The notes beneath the pieces were generated by a model that searched no databases, had not been told where the DNA came from, and worked only from the letters and a program-made list of their open reading frames with translations. A program made the position numbers and the translations under genes. This document shows, piece after piece, positions 6,871 through 13,111 of a stretch of 16,610 bases of DNA; within the stretch, counting starts at the first letter, position 1, and each line of letters opens with the position of its first letter. The DNA is taken from assembly GCA_937975765.1 (NCBI GenBank), contig CALJUR010000064.1, positions 1 through 16,610 on the forward strand. The letters are read 5' to 3'. The DNA is from an uncultured Myxococcales bacterium (GTDB lineage Bacteria; Myxococcota_A; UBA9042; DTJE01).

Positions 6871-8175
6871 ATGAAGCGGACGACGACGATGACGATGATG
6901 GCGCTGGTGGCGATGCTGCTGGCGACGGGACCGGCCGGCGCGAAGGTGCGCGACGGCGAGGTGCTGGCGAAGGGGACCTGGGGGGCGCAGGTGGGCTTCG
7001 TGCCCGAGGCGGCGCCGGAAGGGTTCGTGCCGGGCACGGTGCTGGACAAGGGGAACTGCGCGTCGGTGGGCGCGTGGATCCCGGAGGGCCTGAGAACGCT
7101 GGTCGAGACGTGGGGCCTGACGATCCGGACCGCCCCGTACAGGCCGATCCACCCGTCGGCCGGCTACATCGAGGCGACGAACCGGTACGTGGGGGGCGTG
7201 AAGAAGGTCGAACCGGCCCCGACGCACTACCGGGAGAAGGCGGTGACGGGCTACATGGCCGGCCTGCCGTTCCCGGACCCGCAGGACGGGCTGGAGGTCG
7301 CCTACGACCAGGCCTACGCTTACACCGGCGACGACGGCCGGCTGTGGTTCCAGGCGATGTGGATCTCGCCGAAGCGCGGCGTCTGGAAGACCGAGGAGTG
7401 GGTGTGGAACTCGCTGAACCGGGCGATGCACCGCACCGACCTGGCGCCGCTGCCGGCGTTCCCGCGATTCGAGAAGGACGGCATCCAGTACGCGTCGATC
7501 GCCATGGCGCGCACGCCGGCCGACAAGCGCGGCACGGGGGCCCTGTACTACCGGTTCGATCAGCCGGTGGACCAGCAGGGATGGGCGTGGGTGCCATCGA
7601 TGCGGCGCGACCTGAAGATGCTGTTCGGCGTGCCGGGCGTGTCCTGGAACAACAGCGACATGCTGTGGGAGGACATCCGCGGTTACTCGGGCCACCCGGA
7701 ATGGTACTCGTGGACGCTGAAGGGGCGCGCAACGATCCTGGCGCCGATGCACGCCGGCGTGACGTTCGGGAAGAAGGCGGCGACGACGACGTTCGACACC
7801 GCGACGGCACCGCACTGGAACCCGCGCGTGGCCTGGGAGCCGCGCCCCGTGTACGTGCTGGAGGGCACGCCGCGCCTGGACACCGGCCTGTCGCCGCACC
7901 CGTACGGGAAGGTCGTGATGTACGTGGACGCGGAGACGTTCCTGGTGCCGCTGAAGGTGACGTACGACCGGAAGGGCAACCTGTTCCGGGTGATCGTCCA
8001 CGCCTGGAACCAGTCGCCGGACCCGGATCGCCTGCCGCCCCCGCTGGCCCTGGCCCTGTCCGTGGACGTGAAGCACGGCAGCGCGACGGCCTTCGCCCCC
8101 TTCGAGTCCTCCTCGAACCTGGGCCTGTCCCAGACCGACGTCACCGAGGCGAGGCTGCGGTCGCTGGCCCAGTAG
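6871..8175 (+). CDS. DUF1329 protein, LolA/LolB-like periplasmic factor
   Basis: The 434-residue protein has a signal peptide (MKRTTTMTMMALVAMLLATG, cleavage after AGA) and no lipobox. It carries recognisable DUF1329 features: VTGYMAGLPFPDPQDGLE, WAWVPSMRRDLKM, GYSGHPEWYSWTLKGR and RPVYVLEGTPR. The family is often called outer-membrane lipoprotein-sorting protein because of its LolA/LolB-like fold, which would bind a hydrophobic ligand in the periplasm. Pairing with DUF1302 suggests it passes a lipid-like substrate to or from the barrel. A purine-rich GGGGAGGGGG lies just before the ATG at 6871. The stop is in the context TAGGGCG, the same as the first bases of the palindromic repeats after the next genes. 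The exact role is unproven. Confidence 0.83.
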   Translation: MKRTTTMTMMALVAMLLATGPAGAKVRDGEVLAKGTWGAQVGFVPEAAPEGFVPGTVLDKGNCASVGAWIPEGLRTLVETWGLTIRTAPYRPIHPSAGYIEATNRYVGGVKKVEPAPTHYREKAVTGYMAGLPFPDPQDGLEVAYDQAYAYTGDDGRLWFQAMWISPKRGVWKTEEWVWNSLNRAMHRTDLAPLPAFPRFEKDGIQYASIAMARTPADKRGTGALYYRFDQPVDQQGWAWVPSMRRDLKMLFGVPGVSWNNSDMLWEDIRGYSGHPEWYSWTLKGRATILAPMHAGVTFGKKAATTTFDTATAPHWNPRVAWEPRPVYVLEGTPRLDTGLSPHPYGKVVMYVDAETFLVPLKVTYDRKGNLFRVIVHAWNQSPDPDRLPPPLALALSVDVKHGSATAFAPFESSSNLGLSQTDVTEARLRSLAQ

Positions 8176-8193
8176 GGCGCGAGAAGTCTCCCG

Positions 8194-8222
8194 TGGCACT
8201 TGCTGCCGGGAAGGGATACACT
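8194..8222 (+). promoter_or_regulatory. Weak promoter candidate before the ceramidase-like gene
   Basis: TGGCAC, a 17-nt spacer and TACACT (8217-8222) lie 60 nt before the start at 8282. The -10 matches 4 of 6 positions and the -35 is poor. TGGCAC and TTGC are adjacent, but without the spacing needed for sigma-54. Confidence 0.25.
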
Positions 8223-8233
8223 TCCGCGGACCC

Positions 8234-8264
8234 GCGGGGGCCTTGTCCTCCGCCTCCCTTGGTT
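8234..8264 (+). repeat. Degenerate copy of the GC-rich palindromic repeat
   Basis: The stretch ending CCGCCTCCCTTGGTT resembles the copy at 9839-9868 (GCG-R-GGGCC-YY-GTCC-Y-CCGCCTCC). It lacks the leading TAG of the other copies and could be a decayed relative. Confidence 0.4.
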
Positions 8265-8281
8265 GCGCAGGAGATGGAAGC

Positions 8282-9841
8282 ATGTCGCGCGTGATTCGGC
8301 TGGGCCTGGTGGTGCTGGCGGGGATGGCGTTCGCCACCCTCGGGTGTGGGAGCTCGGAATCGAAGGACACGACGGTGACCCCGGACGTCCCGGCCGACGT
8401 CGTCCCGGAGGTCGTCACGGAACTGCCCATGCAGGAAGTCCCCGGCGACGACGTCGCGCAGGACACGGCGACCGGCGACACTGCCGAGGTGATCGACTGG
8501 GACGCGCTGCCCCGGCTGCCCGCGGACAAGACGTTCACGAAGGACTTTGCGGCGGGCGTGGGGCGCGGCGACATCTCCCCGACCCAGCCGACCCACCTGG
8601 GCGGCTTCGGGTTCTGCATGGGCGACGAGAACGCCTGCCGATCCACGACCGGCGTGCACGACCCGCTGTACTCGTCGGCCGTCGCGATCGCCGACCCGGC
8701 CTCCAAGGAGGTCGTGATCTTCGTCGGCACGGACACGTCCGGCATGGTCCGCACCGACATCGAGGACCTGCACCAGCGCATCCAGACGGCGCTGTACCAG
8801 GAGTTCGGCGTCTTCTTCCCCGGCGAGCGCGCGATGATCGGCGCCACCCACGCGCACTCGGCCTGCGACACCGTGGGCCTGTGGGGACCGGGGTTCGGTG
8901 CCGGCCGGCAGGAGCAGTACATCGCGTTGCTGAAGGACGGGATCGTCAAGTCGGCGCGGGACGCGTACGCCAGTCTCCAGGACGTGACGCTGGACTGGGG
9001 CAAGTCGACCTACCCGAACTACGACGATGACGGCATCGTGCACGACGACGAGATCTACGTCCTGCGTGGCAAGAAGGCCGGCGGCGACACCCTGTTCACG
9101 CTGGTTCGAGGCGACGGCCATCCCACGACCTACGGGTCGGACATGCTGGCGGCGTCGGCCGACTACCCGGGCACGATGCGCAAGAAGCTGGAGGACGAAC
9201 TGGGCGGCATGAACATCTTCATGAACGGCCCGATCGGCTCGGTCTACATCGAGCGCCCGTCGGAGTGCGGCCTGACCGAGGAGGCGTTCCCGGAGGGCGA
9301 CCGCTGCGAGGGCGTCGGGGCCGGGTCCTACATGAAGGTCACCTGCACCGGGTACGCAGTGGCCGAGAAGGTCAAGGAGGCGCTGGCCGCGGCGACCCCG
9401 GTGGCGACCACGGGCATCTCCTTCAAGCACACCCGGTTCGAGTTCCACCCGACCAACGAGGCGCTGATGATGCTGTGCGAGTACGGCCCGCTGCCGTACG
9501 ACTGGGTCGATGTCACGGACCCGGAATCGCGGATGTACTCGATCTTCTCGCTGGCCCGGGTCGGCGACCTGAACTTCCTGACGAACCCCGGCGAGTCGTT
9601 CCCGTCGTTCAGCGAGGAAGCCAAGAAGATCCTGACCGACGAGGCCGGCCTGACGAACCCGATCACGCTGGGCCTGACGCAGGACTGGATGGGCTACCTG
9701 CTGCTGGAGAAGCAGTGGCACGAGCCTTTCGCCAGCAAGCTGTCGTACCACATGAGCCTGTCGCCCGGCGACGAGGTCGAGCCGACCTTCATGGCCGCGC
9801 TGCGCGTGATGCTGGGCCTGCCCGTCCCCGCCGCCGAGTAG
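8282..9841 (+). CDS. Neutral/alkaline ceramidase-like lipoprotein
   Basis: The 519-residue lipoprotein (lipobox-like ATLGC, Cys22) has an acidic tether to about residue 85, then a neutral-ceramidase N-terminal-type catalytic domain. That family hydrolyses the amide of ceramide with zinc. Comparing from memory with the Pseudomonas aeruginosa enzyme, these parts line up: GVGRGDISP (92-100), GVHDPLYSSAV, ATHAHSA with His190/His192 (zinc), GDGHPTTYG with His280 (zinc), NPGE with Glu438 (zinc), and MGYLLLEKQW with Tyr472 (zinc). The segment with the catalytic Ser is altered: the usual NxGD/NxSPN reads NGPIGSVY, with Ser320 in register but its flanks lost. The C-terminal beta-sandwich of full ceramidases is absent. 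The substrate may therefore not be ceramide. AGGAGA at 8269-8274 supports ATG at 8282 over an upstream in-frame start at 8243. The stop TAG is also the first three bases of a palindromic repeat. Confidence 0.85.
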   Translation: MSRVIRLGLVVLAGMAFATLGCGSSESKDTTVTPDVPADVVPEVVTELPMQEVPGDDVAQDTATGDTAEVIDWDALPRLPADKTFTKDFAAGVGRGDISPTQPTHLGGFGFCMGDENACRSTTGVHDPLYSSAVAIADPASKEVVIFVGTDTSGMVRTDIEDLHQRIQTALYQEFGVFFPGERAMIGATHAHSACDTVGLWGPGFGAGRQEQYIALLKDGIVKSARDAYASLQDVTLDWGKSTYPNYDDDGIVHDDEIYVLRGKKAGGDTLFTLVRGDGHPTTYGSDMLAASADYPGTMRKKLEDELGGMNIFMNGPIGSVYIERPSECGLTEEAFPEGDRCEGVGAGSYMKVTCTGYAVAEKVKEALAAATPVATTGISFKHTRFEFHPTNEALMMLCEYGPLPYDWVDVTDPESRMYSIFSLARVGDLNFLTNPGESFPSFSEEAKKILTDEAGLTNPITLGLTQDWMGYLLLEKQWHEPFASKLSYHMSLSPGDEVEPTFMAALRVMLGLPVPAAE

Positions 9842-9868
9842 GGCGAGGGCCCCGTCCCCCGCCTCCTT
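9839..9868 (+). repeat. GC-rich palindromic repeat, copy A
   Basis: It begins TAGGGCGAGGGCCCC and ends CCCGCCTCCTT. GGCGAGG and CCCCGCC can pair imperfectly. Its TAG is the stop codon of the ceramidase-like gene. Confidence 0.75.
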
Positions 9869-9921
9869 GGTCCCCCGGCCGTTCCGCAATCGCGATCGAC
9901 ATCCGCGCGCACAGCGCCCTG

Positions 9922-9948
9922 TAGGGCGGGGGCCCCGCCCCCCGCCTT
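9922..9948 (+). repeat. GC-rich palindromic repeat, copy B
   Basis: It begins TAGGGCGGGGGCCCCG and ends CCCCGCCTT, in the same direction as copy A, 83 nt downstream. GGCGGGG and CCCCGCC form a 7-bp stem. The 5' flank adds a second small palindrome, CGCCCT-GT-AGGGCG (9914-9927). Here the TAG does not end a gene. Confidence 0.75.
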
Positions 9949-10043
9949 CCCGCTCTTGCACCCCGCCTTCCATCCGTGCGAAGGTACCGCCCGGGAAGTT
10001 CTCTTCCTGACTTGCGGTTCCCGGTTCGTCAGCGGAGGTCGTC

Positions 10044-12065
10044 ATGGCTCGGCACGCGGGTTTCCAGCGGATCCTGTGCGCTGCGACGCTGGCCATCGTG
10101 GTCGGTCTCGGCGCGTGCGGGGGGGACGACGGCGGCACGCCGGACGTCGCGGACTCGCCGACCGAGGCCGCGGACGTGCCGGGCGATATCGCAGCGGACT
10201 TGCCGGGCGAACTTCCGGCCGACGTCGCGGGCGAGGTGCCGCAGGTGCACTCGGTGACCTCCGCGACGCCCATGGTCGACGGGTCCGTCCTGGCCGCGAC
10301 GCACCTCGGCTGGCAGCAGGCGGACTGCGCGAAGTGCCACACCCCGACGCACGGCGGGCTTCGGCCCCCCGAGTGCGTGGTCTGCCATGGCAGCAACGGC
10401 GCCACGAACCGCCCCCTCGGGCACGCCGGCTCGGGCTGCGCGCCGTGCCACTCCTCGGCCCACGCGGATGTCGCGCCCCCGTTCGAGGCCCCGCGCGACT
10501 GCGTCTCGTGCCACCGCTTCCCGGCGTCCGACGTGTGCCCGTCCGTCCAGACCTACGACGCGGTGGTGGTCGGCGCGGGCGGCGGCGGGCTGGCGGCCGC
10601 GGCGACACTGGCCCGCGGCGGCATGAAGGTCGCCCTGGTGGAACGACATAACAAGGTCGGCGGCTACATGACCAACTTCCGCCGCGGCGACTTCCGGTTC
10701 GAGATCAGCCTGCACGCGATGGGCGGTTTCGACGAGGCCAACGCCGGCACGCGCGGGATGTTCGCCGAGCTGGGCATCCTGGACCAGGTCACCCCCGTCA
10801 AGGGCGACTTCATGTACCGAACCTTCTACCCCGGCGGCGAGACGTTCGACACGCCGGACGGCTTCGAGGCCTACCGGGACCAGTTGATCGCGAGGTTCCC
10901 GGCCGAGGCCGACGGCATCACGCGGCTGTTCGCGGACGTGCGCGAATCGACGGACGTGCTGGACGCCTACATGGCGGGCGACGACGTCTTCAACGCCTAC
11001 ATGCAGGCGCACCCCGAGGCGGTCGGCCGCTTCATGACCTGGGCGTACGGCAACCTGGGCGACGCGCTGCGCGAGTACGTCAAGGACGACCACCTGTTCG
11101 CGATCCTGGCGCAGTTGTCGTCCTACATCGGCGTGGAACCCGACAACCTGTCGGCGCTGTACTTCTTCATGATGTGGAACTCGTACCACCTGGGCGGCTT
11201 CTACAACTTCATCGGCGGGTCGCAGTCGATCTCGGACGCGCTGGCCGGGGTGATCGAGGCGGCCGGCGGCGAGATCCTGCTGAACACGCAGGTCACCGGG
11301 TTCACGGTGCAGGACGGCAAGGTGGTCGAGGCGAAGACGGATCGCGGCGCGTGCCTGCGGGCCGACTGGTTCGTGTCCAACGCGAACCTGCCGCAGACGG
11401 TGAAACTGGTGGGCGAGGGGAACCTGCCGGCCGACTACGTGACGCGCATCCAGGGCATGACGCCAGGGTGGTCGCTGGTGGTCGTGTACCTGGGCACCGA
11501 CCAGGACTACACGCCGGAGTTCGGCGGGGCGCACGAGTTGCTGATCCAGGACGACTGGGACACGAACCGGGTCTACCAGTCGGCCACCGGCTGCGACCCG
11601 TCGAAGTCGATCCTGCTGGTCGCCAACTACTCGGTGGTGGACGCGACCGCGGCGCCGGCCGGCAAGAACGTCCTCAGCATCACCGGCACGATCAGCGACG
11701 AGTGCCAGGACCACTGGAAGTGGGGCGACCACGGCGCGTTCAAGGAGTACAAGGACGTCGTCGCCCGGACCTTCATCGACCGGGTGGAGGCCTACCTGCC
11801 GGGCTTGTCGGCGCACATCGAGGTGTACGAGGTCGCCGCGCCCCAGACGCTGCACGCCTTCACGCTGAACCCGCGCGGCACCATCTACGGCTTCCACCAG
11901 AGCCCCGAGCAGAGCCTGCTGGACCGGCCCGCGCAGGAGGTCCCCGGGCTGCAGAACCTATACCTGGCGGGCGCCTGGACGTTCCCCGGCTGCGGCCAGT
12001 CCGCGGTCATGCAGAGCGGCGTGATGGCCGCGAACAAGATCCTGTTCGCCGCCGCGGCGAAGTAG
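10044..12065 (+). CDS. Lipoprotein flavocytochrome: tetraheme cytochrome c fused to a CrtI/retinol-saturase-type FAD oxidoreductase
   Basis: The 673-residue protein runs in one frame. Residues 1-25 are a lipoprotein signal (lipobox LGAC, Cys25), and 26-68 are an acidic Pro/Ala/Asp tether. Residues 69-165 hold four heme c motifs, CAKCH (95-99), CVVCH (111-115), CAPCH (132-136) and CVSCH (153-157), plus four other His (87, 103, 127, 140) that could be distal ligands for bis-His hemes. Residues 171-673 are a full flavoprotein of the phytoene desaturase, carotenoid isomerase and retinol saturase group. They include YDAVVVGAGGGG with the FAD motif GxGxxG at 177-182, Glu200, NKVGGYM, and the C-terminal LYLAGAWTFPGCGQSAVMQS. 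The plan parallels Shewanella-type flavocytochrome c, but with a different flavin fold. It needs heme attachment and acts outside the inner membrane. Likely a reductase or desaturase for a polyene or lipid; the substrate is unknown. Confidence 0.87.
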   Translation: MARHAGFQRILCAATLAIVVGLGACGGDDGGTPDVADSPTEAADVPGDIAADLPGELPADVAGEVPQVHSVTSATPMVDGSVLAATHLGWQQADCAKCHTPTHGGLRPPECVVCHGSNGATNRPLGHAGSGCAPCHSSAHADVAPPFEAPRDCVSCHRFPASDVCPSVQTYDAVVVGAGGGGLAAAATLARGGMKVALVERHNKVGGYMTNFRRGDFRFEISLHAMGGFDEANAGTRGMFAELGILDQVTPVKGDFMYRTFYPGGETFDTPDGFEAYRDQLIARFPAEADGITRLFADVRESTDVLDAYMAGDDVFNAYMQAHPEAVGRFMTWAYGNLGDALREYVKDDHLFAILAQLSSYIGVEPDNLSALYFFMMWNSYHLGGFYNFIGGSQSISDALAGVIEAAGGEILLNTQVTGFTVQDGKVVEAKTDRGACLRADWFVSNANLPQTVKLVGEGNLPADYVTRIQGMTPGWSLVVVYLGTDQDYTPEFGGAHELLIQDDWDTNRVYQSATGCDPSKSILLVANYSVVDATAAPAGKNVLSITGTISDECQDHWKWGDHGAFKEYKDVVARTFIDRVEAYLPGLSAHIEVYEVAAPQTLHAFTLNPRGTIYGFHQSPEQSLLDRPAQEVPGLQNLYLAGAWTFPGCGQSAVMQSGVMAANKILFAAAAK

Positions 12066-12091
12066 GGCGGGGCCCCCGTGCCCCGCCTCCT
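12063..12091 (+). repeat. GC-rich palindromic repeat, copy C (left arm of inverted repeat)
   Basis: It begins TAGGGCGGGGCCCCCG and its TAG is the stop codon of the flavocytochrome gene. GGCGGGG and CCCCGCC pair within the copy. Bases 12063-12087 are exactly complementary to copy D. Confidence 0.85.
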
Positions 12092-12128
12092 CGAAACCGC
12101 GGTCTCCTGACGCAGGTCGAACACCCTT

Positions 12129-12153
12129 GGCGGGGCACGGGGGCCCCGCCCTA
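12129..12153 (-). repeat. GC-rich palindromic repeat, copy D (right arm)
   Basis: This copy is in reverse orientation and identical to the first 25 bases of copy C. Its outer end reads GCCCTA on the plus strand. Confidence 0.85.
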
Positions 12154-12234
12154 CATTTCGGCCAGCATCCGTCCCGCGCCCGCCCGGTTCGACGTTCCTT
12201 CCCCGCCACCCGGAACGCCCCACCGGCCTCTCGC

Positions 12235-12264
12235 TGGCGGTTCCCCCCCGGGTTCCGGTACGAT
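12235..12264 (+). promoter_or_regulatory. Weak promoter candidate before the small outer-membrane protein gene
   Basis: TGGCGG (12235-12240), an 18-nt spacer and TACGAT (12259-12264) lie 26 nt before the ATG at 12291. The -10 matches 4 of 6 positions and the -35 is weak. Position after the strong inverted repeat supports a separate start of transcription here. Confidence 0.25.
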
Positions 12265-12290
12265 GCTCCCAGGACCCCCGCGAGGGCTTC

Positions 12291-13067
12291 ATGCCGCGCC
12301 TGTCCCAGGCCGCCAGCCTCCCCCGGGCGTTCCTGGCGCCCCTGACCCTTGCCGCGCTGCTGCTGGCCCCCCTGCCCGCCGCAGCCTGGAAGGACCACAC
12401 CCGGACGTACGACGAGGACTGGCACATGGACCTGCAGGTCCAGACCGAGGTGCCCCTGCAGGTCGGCGGCCGCATCACCCTGGAGACCCCCTACCGGCTG
12501 CGCATCAGCACGTCGATGGGCTGGCTACCCCCGGCCTACCTGGACCTGGTCAACGTCGTGATGGTCGCCGCCGGGGCCTACAAGCAGTCCACCGCGGACC
12601 TGCTGTCCGCCTCGCTGGACGACGCCCTGATCTGGAAGATCCGGCTGGGATGGCGGCCGTTCAAGGACCACGGCTTCTACTTCGAGGCGGGGTACGCGCT
12701 GGCGACGCTGGGCGGCGGCATTGGGGCCGAGGAACTGATCACCGCGGCGACGGGCAAGAAACTGGATCCCCTGCTGGGCCTGGCCGACAAGGAGTACGAC
12801 CTCGACGCCACGCTGCACATGATCGACGTGGAACTGGGCTGGATCTGGCTGGTCGCGAAGGACGCCATCTCGATCCGGCTGGAGGTCGGGTTCACGGCCA
12901 CCCTGGGCGCCTCCGCGACGGTGACGCCGCGGTTCACCCCCCCTGCCGTCGCCCGCGACCAGGTCGCCGACTGGACCCGCCAGGCCGCCGACTACCTGGA
13001 ACGCACCTGCCGCACGTACGTGATGACGCCTGTGATCGGCCTGGGCATCGGCTGGCGCCCGATGTAG
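12291..13067 (+). CDS. Probable outer-membrane or periplasmic protein, unknown family
   Basis: The 258-residue protein begins with a long signal peptide (LTLAALLLAPLPAAA, cleavage about residue 32). The mature part has alternating hydrophobic/polar strands, such as GRITLETPYRLRISTSMGW, IWKIRLGWRPF, GFYFEAGYALATLGGG, SIRLEVGFTATLGASATV and the ending MTPVIGLGIGWRPM. This fits a small beta-barrel, although it does not end in Phe or Tyr. I do not recognise the family. GCGAGGG lies 4 nt before the ATG. It follows the flavocytochrome gene after a 225-nt gap holding the inverted repeat, and the next gene starts 44 nt after its stop, so it probably forms a unit with the Cys-rich lipoprotein downstream. 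Confidence 0.72.
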   Translation: MPRLSQAASLPRAFLAPLTLAALLLAPLPAAAWKDHTRTYDEDWHMDLQVQTEVPLQVGGRITLETPYRLRISTSMGWLPPAYLDLVNVVMVAAGAYKQSTADLLSASLDDALIWKIRLGWRPFKDHGFYFEAGYALATLGGGIGAEELITAATGKKLDPLLGLADKEYDLDATLHMIDVELGWIWLVAKDAISIRLEVGFTATLGASATVTPRFTPPAVARDQVADWTRQAADYLERTCRTYVMTPVIGLGIGWRPM

Positions 13068-13069
13068 AG

Positions 13070-13099
13070 TCGTCCGGGACATCCTTTTCATGCGGACGA
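13070..13099 (+). promoter_or_regulatory. Hairpin in the leader of the Cys-rich lipoprotein gene
   Basis: TCGTCCG (13070-13076) and CGGACGA (13093-13099) form a perfect 7-bp stem with a 16-nt loop that contains CCTTTTC. It ends just before the G-rich ribosome site of the next gene and could limit read-through or translation. Short and unproven. Confidence 0.25.
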
Positions 13100-13111
13100 T
13101 AGGGGGGGGAC

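Larger units (their letters stand above)
12063..12153. repeat. Perfect 25-bp inverted repeat, 41-nt spacer
   Basis: Bases 12063-12087 and 12129-12153 are exact reverse complements. In RNA this would form a very stable hairpin directly at the end of the flavocytochrome message, so it could act as a terminator or 3' stabiliser, though no T-tract follows (CATTTCGG). As DNA it resembles a MITE or paired REP unit of 91 bp. Confidence 0.85.

Noticed and set aside
8194..8204. TGGCAC followed by TTGC, resembling a sigma-54 promoter
   Set aside because: The two boxes are adjacent; sigma-54 needs about 5 nt between them.
4870..9003. A 1377-codon open frame on the minus strand across the DUF1302, DUF1329 and ceramidase-like genes
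   Set aside because: It is antisense to three well-supported genes, is Arg/His/Pro-rich without domains, and is the expected by-product of very high GC at third codon positions.
8141..10405. A 754-codon minus-strand open frame
   Set aside because: It spans the ceramidase-like gene in antisense and crosses intergenic repeats; no ribosome site or domain features.
10029..11897. A 622-codon minus-strand open frame opposite the flavocytochrome gene
   Set aside because: It is a compositional shadow; the plus strand carries clear heme and FAD motifs.
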